Source of the DNA: Methanobacterium sp. UBA8
Lineage (GTDB): Archaea > Methanobacteriota > Methanobacteria > Methanobacteriales > Methanobacteriaceae
Assembly: GCA_002509665.1 (NCBI GenBank)
Contig: DADN01000056.1
Span: 2,776 to 21,219 of the forward strand
Direction: 5' to 3'
Length of the DNA: 18,444 nucleotides
Shown: positions 5,931-13,499 of the stretch, piece after piece
Layout: each line of letters starts with the position of its first letter
Position numbering within the stretch: the first letter of the stretch is position 1
Program-made: the position numbers and the translations under genes
Notes under the pieces: model-generated
What the model was told of the DNA's origin: nothing
The model's input: only the letters and a program-made list of their open reading frames with translations
Database searches by the model: none

Positions 5931-7115
5931 ATGTTAATTGAAACTGATGTTCTAATAATTGGGGCGGGTCCAGCAGGTTCATCTGCCGCCAAACACGCTG
6001 CTTTAAACGGTGCAGATGTGTTAATGATTGAAAAAAAATCTGAAATAGGCGCTCCTAAAAGATGTGCCGAAGGTGTATCTAAGGATGGTTTAATTGAATT
6101 AGGCATAGAGCCAAGCAGCAGGTGGGTGACTTCAGAAATCAATGGGGTACGTCTTGTATCTCCAAATGGAACCGACGTCTGGCTTACTGAAGATACAGTA
6201 AAACTTCCAGAAATGGGTTATGTGATAGAAAGAAAGGTATTCGATAAACATATGGCTATGGACGCTGCAAGAGCCGGTGCAGATATAATGATCAAGACTC
6301 TTGCTAGAGGTTTAGAAAGGAAAGACGGCCATGTAATTGTAAAAGCGGAACGCATGGGTGAGGAGTTTGATATTAAGGCAAAGATAGTTATAGGTGCAGA
6401 CGGCCCAGAATCAAGAGTTGGAAGATGGGGCGGCCTTAAAACTGCAGTCAAACCTAAAGATATGGAATCTGGTGCTCAGTTTGAAATGGTTGGTGTAGAA
6501 ATGGAAAGTGACACCGCATTAGAATTTTACTTTGGAGATGTTGCCCCTGGAGGATATGCATGGGTATTTCCAAAGGGAAAAGACATTGCAAACGTCGGTC
6601 TTGCAGTTATACCAACATTAACAGAAAAAAGCGCCTACGAACACCTTCTTGACTTTGTAAAAAACTGCCCTACAACTAAAAATGCTACAGCAGTGGAACT
6701 TAATATAGGTGGAGACCCTGTAGGTGGAATCCTTAAAAAAATAGCCACTGATAACGTTATGGTTGTAGGAGACGCAGGTGGAATGGTAAATCCTTTAACT
6801 GGCGGAGGTATAATAAGTGGTATGCAGGGCGGACGTATTGCTGGCCAAATCGCTGCTGCGGCAGTTAAAGATAATGATTTCTCTGAAAAAAGGCTTGCAG
6901 AATATGGAAAACGCTGCAAAGAAGAAATTGGGGATTCCTTTAATAAGTACATGAAATCAAGAGACTATCTTGAAAGCCTTTCAAATGAAGAATTAGACTC
7001 AATAGCAAAAGTTTTCAGGGAAACTGAATTTGAAAAGATAAGTACAAGTGAACTCCTTAGAGTGCTTGTTAAAGTCTCACCAAAGGCTTTATTAAAGCTT
7101 GGAAAACTCTTCTAA
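5931..7115 (+). CDS. geranylgeranyl reductase (digeranylgeranylglycerophospholipid reductase)
   Basis: A 394-residue FAD-dependent reductase of the geranylgeranyl reductase family, normal length. It starts with the Rossmann motif DVLIIGAGPAGSSAA (residues 6-20), followed by the PKRCAEG motif with Cys 45 (family-typical near the active site), GADGPESRVGRW (155-166), YAWVFPKG (209-216, in the substrate-binding region) and the second FAD motif GDAGGMVNPLTGGGI (280-294). It hydrogenates the geranylgeranyl chains of archaeal ether lipids, giving saturated phytanyl chains, at the membrane surface. The ferredoxin gene immediately upstream (9-base gap, GGTGA within the junction) is the probable electron donor. 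The product assignment within the family (phospholipid, or another isoprenoid) is not proven by sequence. Confidence 0.93.
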   Translation: MLIETDVLIIGAGPAGSSAAKHAALNGADVLMIEKKSEIGAPKRCAEGVSKDGLIELGIEPSSRWVTSEINGVRLVSPNGTDVWLTEDTVKLPEMGYVIERKVFDKHMAMDAARAGADIMIKTLARGLERKDGHVIVKAERMGEEFDIKAKIVIGADGPESRVGRWGGLKTAVKPKDMESGAQFEMVGVEMESDTALEFYFGDVAPGGYAWVFPKGKDIANVGLAVIPTLTEKSAYEHLLDFVKNCPTTKNATAVELNIGGDPVGGILKKIATDNVMVVGDAGGMVNPLTGGGIISGMQGGRIAGQIAAAAVKDNDFSEKRLAEYGKRCKEEIGDSFNKYMKSRDYLESLSNEELDSIAKVFRETEFEKISTSELLRVLVKVSPKALLKLGKLF

Positions 7116-7123
7116 ACAATTTT

Positions 7124-7147
7124 GATCAAATTTTTGATCTTTTTTTC
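7124..7147 (+). terminator. terminator of the ferredoxin-reductase operon
   Basis: GATCAAA/TTTGATC forms a perfect 7-bp stem with a 2-nt loop, directly followed by a run of eight T. It lies 8 bases after the reductase stop codon, ahead of the convergent prenyltransferase gene. Confidence 0.75.
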
Positions 7148-7195
7148 TATTTCACAGATTTTCGAGGATTGTGATTTTTTTAATTTTTTAATTTT

Positions 7196-7993
7196 TTAAA
7201 ATAGAATAATTAAAATAACTATTAAAAAGAATACCATTGCGACCTGATGGTATAAAATGTCAGCAATCTGAGTCATTTCATCTTTATCTATATAAACAGA
7301 AAGATATAAGGGTATTGCCGCTAAAAATGACGGTAAAATCGCAACTGCAAACTGGATAATATTCATGTCTCCAGTGTACAGTACATAAATTAAACTTACA
7401 CCAGCTACGGCTCCTACAATACTTGCAGAAATTTGTTTTGATTTATACATAACATAAGTTGCCATTCCTGCCATGTACATGAAAAAATAAACACTTAATG
7501 GAACTAACAGTACATTACCTAGCAGTACACAACATGAAGCGATTCTTAAAACGCTGTTTGTGGCAGTACTTGTAAAAGGTGCGTATATAGTATTTTTAAG
7601 TCTTGCTGGGGGTAGTGTATAGATCAACTGATTTAAGAGCATTAATCCTAAAATTATAGTAAATAATGGATCTAAAGTGGTCAATGCAATTATAAATACT
7701 GCAACTATTAAAAAACTGGAGAAAATTAATATCCACTTTTCATCGACATTATTTTGGATAAAAGCCCTATTTCTTTTGGTATAATCTTTTTTGTCTACTT
7801 CAAGATCAGTTAAATCATTTAAGCTGTATAATGCTCCCCAGAGTACTGAAACAAGTAAGAGACCTTCCAGTATTTCAAAAGGGTTTGTAATTGTCATCCC
7901 TGAAAAATAAGCATATGTAAGGGCAAGTAAGTACGCATTGAAGTTTTTAGATGCCCATGATAGTCTTGTAGATTTAATAAGGGTTTTTATCAT
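7196..7993 (-). CDS. UbiA-like membrane prenyltransferase
   Basis: A 265-residue membrane protein with about eight transmembrane segments. It has the first UbiA signature N59-D-x-x-D63-x-x-x-D67 (SLNDLTDLEVDKKDY) in the loop after the second helix, and YTLPPARLK at residues 125-133, the YSxPPxRLK-like motif of the family. UbiA enzymes attach prenyl diphosphates to an acceptor using Mg ions at two Asp motifs; the second Asp-rich motif usually found near residue 180 is not obvious here, so activity is uncertain. Candidates in methanogens include the enzymes making digeranylgeranylglyceryl phosphate and other prenylated compounds, but this one is divergent. The start is supported by GAGG 7 bases before the ATG. 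It is convergent with the reductase. Confidence 0.82.
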   Translation of the reverse strand: MIKTLIKSTRLSWASKNFNAYLLALTYAYFSGMTITNPFEILEGLLLVSVLWGALYSLNDLTDLEVDKKDYTKRNRAFIQNNVDEKWILIFSSFLIVAVFIIALTTLDPLFTIILGLMLLNQLIYTLPPARLKNTIYAPFTSTATNSVLRIASCCVLLGNVLLVPLSVYFFMYMAGMATYVMYKSKQISASIVGAVAGVSLIYVLYTGDMNIIQFAVAILPSFLAAIPLYLSVYIDKDEMTQIADILYHQVAMVFFLIVILIILF

Positions 7994-8071
7994 CTTTTAT
8001 CCTCATTACATACTCAACATGATTCATGTGTATATTTCGTAGTTTGACTTTAGTAGCGAAAAAAGTTATTC

Positions 8072-8818
8072 TTATTTTTTGAGTGCATCACATATAAATC
8101 TTGGTTTGTGGCCGTATTTCTGGATATATTGTTTAATAGTTTCAATATCTGCATCTTTAACATGCATTTTCACAATTTTTATAGTTTCTTTTTCTGAATA
8201 CCGTATCACGACAATATCAAAAAATATATTGAGTAGATTTACAAGAATTTTTGAAAATAAGCCCAGATCTGAAAATAAATCGTATTTTTTCCCCATTATA
8301 TGAATTCGCCATGCAGTCTGTAAAATAATATTTATATTTTTAAAGTATTTTATGTGCTTTATATATTCAGCTATACATAGTAAATAAAAATAAATGGCTT
8401 TAAAACCAGCATAGTATGTCCATTTACTGAAACCTACATAGTTAGGGTCTAAATTGTGTAAATCATGAAAATTATCTGCAATTAAAACTGCGTCATATTC
8501 TGAAAGCTTCCTATAAATTTCTTCTTTTGATTCTACGTCTAAATCTTCGCTTAATCCTTCAAACATGGTATTAAAAACCTGCTTTGAGCCTGCATTCGCT
8601 GATTTTAAGCGGAATTTCATATCGTATACATTTAAATTAAGTTCATTTATGGCATGATAAATATTTGCTGATTTGCCAGTGCCAGGCGCCCCGATTACGT
8701 GGACTATTTTTCCTTTGTCTTTTTTTAAACTTTCCATTACTTTACAAAGTTTTATGTAGCAATTGGTAATTAAAAAAAGTTCATTATCGCCTGCAGAACT
8801 TACTTTATACTTTTCCAT
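8072..8818 (-). CDS. P-loop ATPase of unknown role
   Basis: A 248-residue AAA-type ATPase. Walker A is GAPGTGKS (43-50) and the probable Walker B is AVLIADN (110-116). The sequence after it (FHDLHNLDPNYVGF) is unusual. The middle region (residues 130-205) contains aromatic- and Ile-rich stretches (YYAGFKAIYFYLLCIAEYI, ILVNLLNIFFDIVVI) that may pack against a membrane or another subunit. The C-terminal part (YSEKETIKIVKMHVK to RFICDALKK) is a helical winged-helix-like tail seen in some DnaA/Cdc6-like or STAND-type ATPases, but I cannot name the family. The ATG has no clear ribosome binding site. A TATA box about 25 bases upstream implies a leaderless mRNA. Confidence 0.75.
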   Translation of the reverse strand: MEKYKVSSAGDNELFLITNCYIKLCKVMESLKKDKGKIVHVIGAPGTGKSANIYHAINELNLNVYDMKFRLKSANAGSKQVFNTMFEGLSEDLDVESKEEIYRKLSEYDAVLIADNFHDLHNLDPNYVGFSKWTYYAGFKAIYFYLLCIAEYIKHIKYFKNINIILQTAWRIHIMGKKYDLFSDLGLFSKILVNLLNIFFDIVVIRYSEKETIKIVKMHVKDADIETIKQYIQKYGHKPRFICDALKK

Positions 8819-9233
8819 GGAGTAATGTTTTGATTTTAAAAGTATATAAATACAGATAATGACCTATAAAATGTTTATTTCATTGTCAAAATCTTTATAA
8901 CAAAATTATAAGTTATTGAGTTAATCATTTAGATTATTTCATAACTATTAATTAAACATATATCAAAAACTTGAATTATTAGCTGTTTATGTATTAAACC
9001 TATATTTTCATGGATTTGAAGATTTATTATGGATAGAAATACTTTATAATATGAGAAATGGAATATTTTATTACTTTTTAAGATCATATTAAAGTATGGC
9101 ATACAAATGCAAAAAGGGGCTGTATTGTACATAATTCCTCCGTTTTGCAGCCTATATAGTTAGGAATGTTTATTATATAATAAAATATCATATTTTAAGT
9201 TATATTTAAATTTAAAGCAACATGGTGACTTCA
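8819..9233. other. intergenic region, no confident gene
   Basis: AT-rich sequence containing the ATPase promoter. On the minus strand a 67-codon frame (8929-9132) starts at an ATG four bases after GGAGG and has CTATATAG upstream (9152-9159), but its product is Ile/Phe/Asn-rich and resembles chance translation of AT-rich DNA. A GGCTG/CAGCC inverted repeat flanks its start region (9118-9122 and 9147-9151). A TATA-like TTATATTTAAAT (near 9200) precedes the mini-ORF at 9234. Confidence 0.4.
8842..8850 (-). promoter_or_regulatory. TATA box of the ATPase gene
   Basis: The minus strand reads TTTATATAC here. With the normal archaeal spacing, transcription would start at about 8818-8822, at or next to the ATG, so the transcript is probably leaderless. 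This agrees with the absence of a ribosome binding site. Confidence 0.5.
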
Positions 9234-9311
9234 ATGGAAAAATATAGATGTACTGCACACAATCTTAAGGATTGCAGTTCACTGGAGTGGATTTTTTTAA
9301 TATATACATAG
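9234..9311 (+). pseudogene. truncated rubredoxin-like mini-ORF, duplicate of the next gene's start
   Basis: The 25-codon frame reads MEKYRCTA, then diverges (HNLKDCSSLEWIFLIYT) and stops. Its beginning copies the start of the rubredoxin-fusion gene 133 bases downstream: 16 identical bases (9240-9255 and 9373-9388), the same reading frame and a similar GGTGA site before each ATG. The expected second cysteine of the rubredoxin CxxC is replaced by His. A hairpin (CAATC/GATTG extended by ACTG/CAGT, 9252-9278) is followed by TTTTTTT (9292-9298). It may be the remnant of a duplicated rubredoxin gene, or a leader peptide with an attenuator-like terminator. Confidence 0.6.
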
Positions 9312-9366
9312 GATATTTTATTAAATTTTAGAATAATATTAATGTTTAAAATAATACGGTGATTCC

Positions 9367-11124
9367 ATGGCGAAATATAGATGTACTGTATGTAATTATG
9401 TGTATGATGAAGAAAAAGAAGGTACTAAATTTGAAGATTTGCCTGAAAAATGGACCTGTCCAGTTTGTAATTCTCCAAAGAGTGAATTTGTACTGCTCAC
9501 TGAAGAAGTTAGGGATCTTAAAGAGGGCGAATCAACAGTCTCTGATGTTTTAGTAGAACAAATGGCTGAATGGGGAGTAGAATATGTGTTTGGAATACCC
9601 GGAACTTCATCTCTGGGAGTTATGGATGCAATAAGGAAAAATGAAAAGATTAAATACATACAGGTACGCCATGAGGAATCAGCGGCATTTATGGCATCTG
9701 CATACGGTAAATTAAGAGGACATGTGTCAGCATGCTTAACTGTAGCGGGACCGGGGGCTACTAATTTAGCTACTGGACTTTACGATGCTAAACTGGATCA
9801 TTCTCCTGTTTTAGCACTTACTGGAATGGTAAAAAGACAGTTAATTGGTCCGGGATCTTTCCAGGAAATAGATCAGCATTCCTTCTTTAAGCCAATAACT
9901 ATATTTGATGAGATATTGATGTCTGAAAACCAGACAGTGACCCTTGCAACCTTTGCAATGAAACATGCAATTACAGATAGGGGAGTTGCACATATTGGTA
10001 TTCCAAATGATGTCCAGAAATTACCTCACACTGAAAAAATAATTCCATTTGATGGTAGCTTTCCAAATAAGGCCATATCCCCACCAATGTTTGTGATAAT
10101 GAAAGCTGCTCAGACCATTAACCAGTCAAAAAGACCAGTAATAATCGTTGGTTTTGGTGCAATGGGACAGGGAGCTAACCTGTTAGAACTTGCAGAGAAA
10201 ATTTCAGCGCCGATTGTCAGCACATTCAGGGGTAAAGGTGTCGTAGATGAGTTTAATGGCCATTATGTAGGTAGTCACGGGGGAATTGGGTCAACTGCAG
10301 CTACTAGATTGGTTAGAGATGCTGATCTTTTAATTGTGGTGGGTTCTTCATTTTCAGACATGACTCAAATACCAGAAAAGAAAACTATACAAATTGATAT
10401 GGACCCTATGATGATAGCTAAGCAGTACCCTGTAGAAGTTGGGCTGCTTGGAAACAGTGCTGAGATATTACCTAAACTTACAGACCTGGTTAAAGAAAAC
10501 AGGAAAGAAAAATACTTGGACGAGATAAAAAGATTAAAAAATGATTGGTTAAAGTTATTGGGGGGAGAAATAGACTCTAAAAAGTCACCAATACGGCCGC
10601 CATATATAATTAAAGTTCTCAATGATAAACTTGCAGATGATGCGGTGATAACGCTGGATATAGGGGAAAATACATGGTGGTTTGGAAGGAATTTCTGGAT
10701 GAAAGACACACAGAAGATGATACTTTCAGGTTATCTGGCTTCTATGGGTTTTGGACTTCCAGCTGCAATTGCAGCACAGCTTGTTTATCCAGATAGGCAG
10801 GTAGTATGCGTTGCTGGAGATGGCGGATTTTCAATGTTAATGGCGGATTTTTTAACTGCGGTTAAATATAAACTTCCAGTAAATATATTCATTTTAAATA
10901 ACAAAGAACTAGGTATGATCCGCCAGGAACAGCTGATGGAAGGCTATGAAAACTGGCAAACTGAACTTTACAACTTTGATTTTGCAGAGTATGCAAGAAT
11001 TTGCGGCGGTAAGGGAATTAATGTCGAAAAGCCAGAACAGTTAGAGGCTGCGGTTGAAGAAGCTCTTTCATCAAATAAACCGGTTATTGTAGATATCAAT
11101 ACAGATCCTGTGCGGTTTGTATGA
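9367..11124 (+). CDS. rubredoxin domain fused to a thiamine-diphosphate enzyme (pyruvate oxidase/acetolactate synthase family)
   Basis: A 585-residue two-part protein. Residues 1-41 are a rubredoxin-like iron site: C6-x2-C9 and C31-x2-C34 with YVYDEEKEG between, as in genuine rubredoxins. Residues 55-585 are a complete thiamine-diphosphate enzyme: the N-terminal domain with catalytic Glu in VRHEESAAF (around 100-107), GPGATN (128-133), a central FAD/ADP-type domain (about 240-375), and the C-terminal cofactor motif GDG (484-486) with NN (511-512). The ending (residues 513-585) looks more like pyruvate oxidase than biosynthetic acetolactate synthase. A fused rubredoxin suggests that electrons from the flavin or substrate pass to the iron site, an inference. 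GGTGA precedes the ATG. The exact substrate is unknown. Confidence 0.88.
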   Translation: MAKYRCTVCNYVYDEEKEGTKFEDLPEKWTCPVCNSPKSEFVLLTEEVRDLKEGESTVSDVLVEQMAEWGVEYVFGIPGTSSLGVMDAIRKNEKIKYIQVRHEESAAFMASAYGKLRGHVSACLTVAGPGATNLATGLYDAKLDHSPVLALTGMVKRQLIGPGSFQEIDQHSFFKPITIFDEILMSENQTVTLATFAMKHAITDRGVAHIGIPNDVQKLPHTEKIIPFDGSFPNKAISPPMFVIMKAAQTINQSKRPVIIVGFGAMGQGANLLELAEKISAPIVSTFRGKGVVDEFNGHYVGSHGGIGSTAATRLVRDADLLIVVGSSFSDMTQIPEKKTIQIDMDPMMIAKQYPVEVGLLGNSAEILPKLTDLVKENRKEKYLDEIKRLKNDWLKLLGGEIDSKKSPIRPPYIIKVLNDKLADDAVITLDIGENTWWFGRNFWMKDTQKMILSGYLASMGFGLPAAIAAQLVYPDRQVVCVAGDGGFSMLMADFLTAVKYKLPVNIFILNNKELGMIRQEQLMEGYENWQTELYNFDFAEYARICGGKGINVEKPEQLEAAVEEALSSNKPVIVDINTDPVRFV

Positions 11125-11608
11125 ACTGTTAATTGAGTTGAATAAAACTAATTTCATTTTACGCTCATGTCTATGACACGCGCATGAATTATGCCTATTG
11201 TTAATTTGTAATGTTTGAAAATCTAAGATGTTACAACCTCAGGAACATGAACGTTTAAACTATCTTATTTTTCTAATTCAAAGCTTTATATTTCTTTTTT
11301 AAATAAAAATTTAATTTTTAGTTCTATTTTTATGATGATGGGTGAATAATTGGGATATGTTAAGTAACGAACTTTTTATAATGTTCTTTCCATTAGAAAT
11401 AATAATATTAATATAGTAAGTAATAACATACTATCATAACATGGAAATAGTGTTATGTGTTTGCATAATAAGTGCAGTTGAAATGATTGTAAAGTTCAAG
11501 TGGGTTTTTAAATCTAGTCTATCTTTTGAGATTTTATCCTTTGCATTACATGATCTATCTGAGCTTATCTCAAAGAATAACTATTTTCTAAGGTGATTAT
11601 TGGATATA
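11125..11608. other. intergenic region with paired hairpins and promoter of the secreted protein
   Basis: About 480 bases without a gene. Two inverted repeats lie side by side: ATAGTA/TACTAT (11413-11418 and 11429-11434) and CATAACA/TGTTATG (11435-11441 and 11451-11457). A TATA-like TTTTTATAAT near 11370 precedes them, so they may be in a transcript. GGGTTTTTAAATC near 11503-11514 could be the promoter of the secreted-protein gene, giving a leader of about 85 nt. No open reading frame with a ribosome binding site is visible. Confidence 0.45.
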
Positions 11609-11624
11609 AGGAGGTGGAATAATT
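11609..11624 (+). promoter_or_regulatory. strong ribosome binding site followed by AUU start
   Basis: AGGAGG (11609-11614) is followed after exactly 7 bases by ATT (11622-11624). In this frame a stop codon (11607-11609) excludes any earlier start. The next ATG (11652) is far from the ribosome binding site. The spacing equals that of ordinary starts in this window, for example AGGAGG to ATG at 4670 on the minus strand and GAGG to ATG at 13737. Confidence 0.65.
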
Positions 11625-12038
11625 AAAAGAAAAATAACAGCAGCATTTTTAATGGCATTTATAGTTCTTGCAGCGTGCAGCGTAGCTACAGCACAAATAA
11701 TCGATCCAGATCCAACTAATAATGAAGCAACTGCATCAATTTTGGCCGAACTTCTGTTACTACCGGGTAGTGGAAATGTAACCATTGGTGGCAATGCATC
11801 AATACTGAGTCCAAGTCAAACCCAGGATCCGGGCCAAGCTCAATCACAATCCCAAACTTCAACCATTGTAAATACCAACAGCTTATCAAATATCAACGCT
11901 AACGGTGCAGCTAGTAGCTCTTCTTCTGTCAACAATAATATTATAAGTAACACCAACACATTTAACCCGGTTATAATTTCAACTAACTCAAACAGTGTGG
12001 GCAATATAATTGTAAGGTCTGTTAATGTCAATGTTTAG
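11622..12038 (+). CDS. secreted Asn/Ser/Thr-rich low-complexity protein, probable AUU start
   Basis: Taking ATT as start gives 138 residues. The N terminus is then a proper export signal: a basic KRK, a hydrophobic core (ITAAFLMAFIVLAA) and a cleavage site at about residue 24 (SVATA-Q). An LAAC lipobox-like motif (Cys 19) makes a lipoprotein an alternative. Starting at ATG 11652 would remove the basic part and the ribosome binding site. The mature protein begins with an acidic DPDPTNNEA stretch and continues as Ser/Gln/Asn/Thr-rich repeats (SQTQDPGQAQSQSQ, then SLSNINANGAASSSSS), with no cysteine. It probably has an extended or fibrous structure outside the cell. No family recognised. It lies just upstream of a beta-helix adhesin gene with the same start arrangement. 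Confidence 0.7.
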   Translation: MKRKITAAFLMAFIVLAACSVATAQIIDPDPTNNEATASILAELLLLPGSGNVTIGGNASILSPSQTQDPGQAQSQSQTSTIVNTNSLSNINANGAASSSSSVNNNIISNTNTFNPVIISTNSNSVGNIIVRSVNVNV

Positions 12039-12089
12039 AAACAAGTATAATCACAAAAGTAATTTAGAATCTAAACAAATTTAGAATAT

Positions 12090-12114
12090 ATTTTTTTATT
12101 TTTATCTCTTTTTA
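12090..12114 (+). terminator. T-rich terminator after the secreted-protein gene
   Basis: A pyrimidine-rich tract with seven- and five-T runs begins about 50 bases after the stop. A small TTTAG/CTAAA inverted repeat precedes it (12063-12075). Confidence 0.4.
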
Positions 12115-12305
12115 GATAGGACTTAAGAAATTAAAGCTTTAATTTGTTTATCAGTATATTAAACGAATTTTTAAACTATTTGTATAAAATACAGCTTAAA
12201 ATCAGTATTTATTTAAAAAATAAATATTTATCTTATTTTAAACTAAAATTAATTCTAATAGTGCATATATAACATAAATTATGTTTAATTTCATCTTTCT
12301 GCATG

Positions 12306-12349
12306 TATGATCATATTTATATATGGGGATTTAATAATATATGATCATA
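12306..12349 (+). promoter_or_regulatory. TATA box flanked by two identical palindromes
   Basis: The 10-bp palindrome TATGATCATA occurs twice, at 12306-12315 and 12340-12349, centres 34 bp apart. The TATA-like TTTATATATGG lies between them (12317-12327) and predicts a start at about 12345, within the second copy. The pair is placed where a dimeric regulator could bridge and block the promoter. Confidence 0.5.
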
Positions 12350-12448
12350 TGGATTAAATTTATGAAATGATTATTTGAAGCTTAAAATATTTGCTAATTA
12401 ATAATCCTTGATGTGTTATTTGTTTTTTTATTTATATATGGAAACTAT

Positions 12449-12463
12449 GGAGGTGAAAAAATT
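12449..12463 (+). promoter_or_regulatory. ribosome binding site followed by AUU start of the adhesin gene
   Basis: GGAGG (12449-12453) is followed after exactly 7 bases by ATT (12461-12463), the same arrangement as at 11609-11624. Using the upstream GTG at 12413 would place this ribosome binding site inside the gene and would have none of its own. A 17-codon frame from ATG 12438 overlaps and ends at an ATGA junction with ATG 12488, an alternative start. Confidence 0.5.
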
Positions 12464-13492
12464 AGAATACAAACAGATTACACTAATATGAACAGTATAA
12501 TAACAATAATCTTGCTTTTAAGCGTTATTTTGACAGTATTGTCTGTAACAGATGATGTTTCTGCCAGTTCATCAGTTATTTACGTGAATGGTTCATCTGG
12601 AAATGATGACAATGATGGTTCCACGTGGCTACTTGCAAAAAAATCAATTAAAAACGCTACAAAAACTGTAACAAATGGTGGAACAGTAAATATTGCAAAT
12701 GGGTTATACACTGGAGCAAGCAACACTAAAATTACTATTGATAAGGATATAATAATAAATGGGCAAAGTAAAAGCGGCACCATTATAAATGGGACTAACA
12801 ATGCATGGATATTTAAGATCCAGAAAGGTAGAAATGTGGTAATTCAGAATTTAACTCTTGCAAATGGACATAGATCTGCAACTGAACATGATGGGAATAG
12901 TGATGAGATATTTGATAGTGATGGTGGTGCCATTATCAATAAAGGCATTTTAACAGTTGAAGATAGTAATTTTATAGGCAATACTGCAAGTAATGGTGGT
13001 GCTATATTTAATTGGGGTTCCTTGACTGTAACCTGCAGCACTTTCACAGGTAACAATGCGCGCGTTTCTGGTGGGGCTATTTATGTTTTAGGTACTTCTA
13101 CTATTATTGACAGTACATTTACAAAGAACACCGCTACTTATGGTGGTGCTATTGATAAGGAAGCTGATTTAACTTTAAAAAACTGTATTTTCATAGACAA
13201 CCGTGCATATGCTGGTGGTGCTATCCTTAATGATGCTGATTACGGTGTTTTAGATATGACGGGCAATGTCTTCAATGATAACACTGCACGCTATGGGAAC
13301 AATATTTGGGCTGTAACAGAATTTGATGATGAAAATGACCCTTCTGATCCTGACACAAACCAAAATATAGAACCTGCAGTAAAAGCGGCCAGCAAAACAA
13401 CCGGAATGCAGCCAACAGGAATACCACTGGCAGGATTTATAGTGGCAGTTCTGATGGTTCTAAGCGGTTTAACTATACCAAGAAAAAAATAA
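12461..13492 (+). CDS. adhesin-like beta-helix surface protein with C-terminal anchor
   Basis: From ATT at 12461 the product is 343 residues. The N-terminal hydrophobic segment (IITIILLLSVILTVLS) is an export signal, cleaved near VSA-SSS. Residues 40-290 form a right-handed parallel beta-helix: IYVNGSSGNDDNDGSTW is the usual beginning and five GGAI repeats follow, spaced 72-75 bases apart (from 12923, 12995, 13070, 13142 and 13214), as in polymorphic outer membrane protein-type repeats. The end is TGMQPTGIP, a hydrophobic segment (LAGFIVAVLMVLSGL) and RKK, a tripartite sorting or anchor signal. Methanobacteriales carry many such adhesin-like proteins. It likely binds surfaces or cells. The start is uncertain; see also ATG 12488 and GTG 12413. 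Confidence 0.85.
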   Translation: MRIQTDYTNMNSIITIILLLSVILTVLSVTDDVSASSSVIYVNGSSGNDDNDGSTWLLAKKSIKNATKTVTNGGTVNIANGLYTGASNTKITIDKDIIINGQSKSGTIINGTNNAWIFKIQKGRNVVIQNLTLANGHRSATEHDGNSDEIFDSDGGAIINKGILTVEDSNFIGNTASNGGAIFNWGSLTVTCSTFTGNNARVSGGAIYVLGTSTIIDSTFTKNTATYGGAIDKEADLTLKNCIFIDNRAYAGGAILNDADYGVLDMTGNVFNDNTARYGNNIWAVTEFDDENDPSDPDTNQNIEPAVKAASKTTGMQPTGIPLAGFIVAVLMVLSGLTIPRKK

Positions 13493-13499
13493 ACTCAAT

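Larger units (their letters stand above)
12039..12448. other. intergenic region before the adhesin gene
   Basis: About 410 bases, extremely AT-rich. It holds the terminator tract at 12090-12114 and the promoter with paired palindromes at 12306-12349. Between them no reading frame, repeat array or RNA gene is recognisable. The leader of the adhesin mRNA, if transcription starts near 12345, is about 115 nt, long for an archaeon. Confidence 0.45.

Noticed and set aside
8929..9132. Minus-strand 67-codon frame with GGAGG upstream
   Set aside because: Spacing to the ATG is only four bases, against seven at other starts here, and the Ile/Phe/Asn-rich product resembles translated AT-rich noise.
12923..13225. 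Regular 72-75 base periodicity, tested as a CRISPR array
   Set aside because: The repeats are codons for the GGAI beta-helix repeats of the adhesin, not identical direct repeats with unique spacers.
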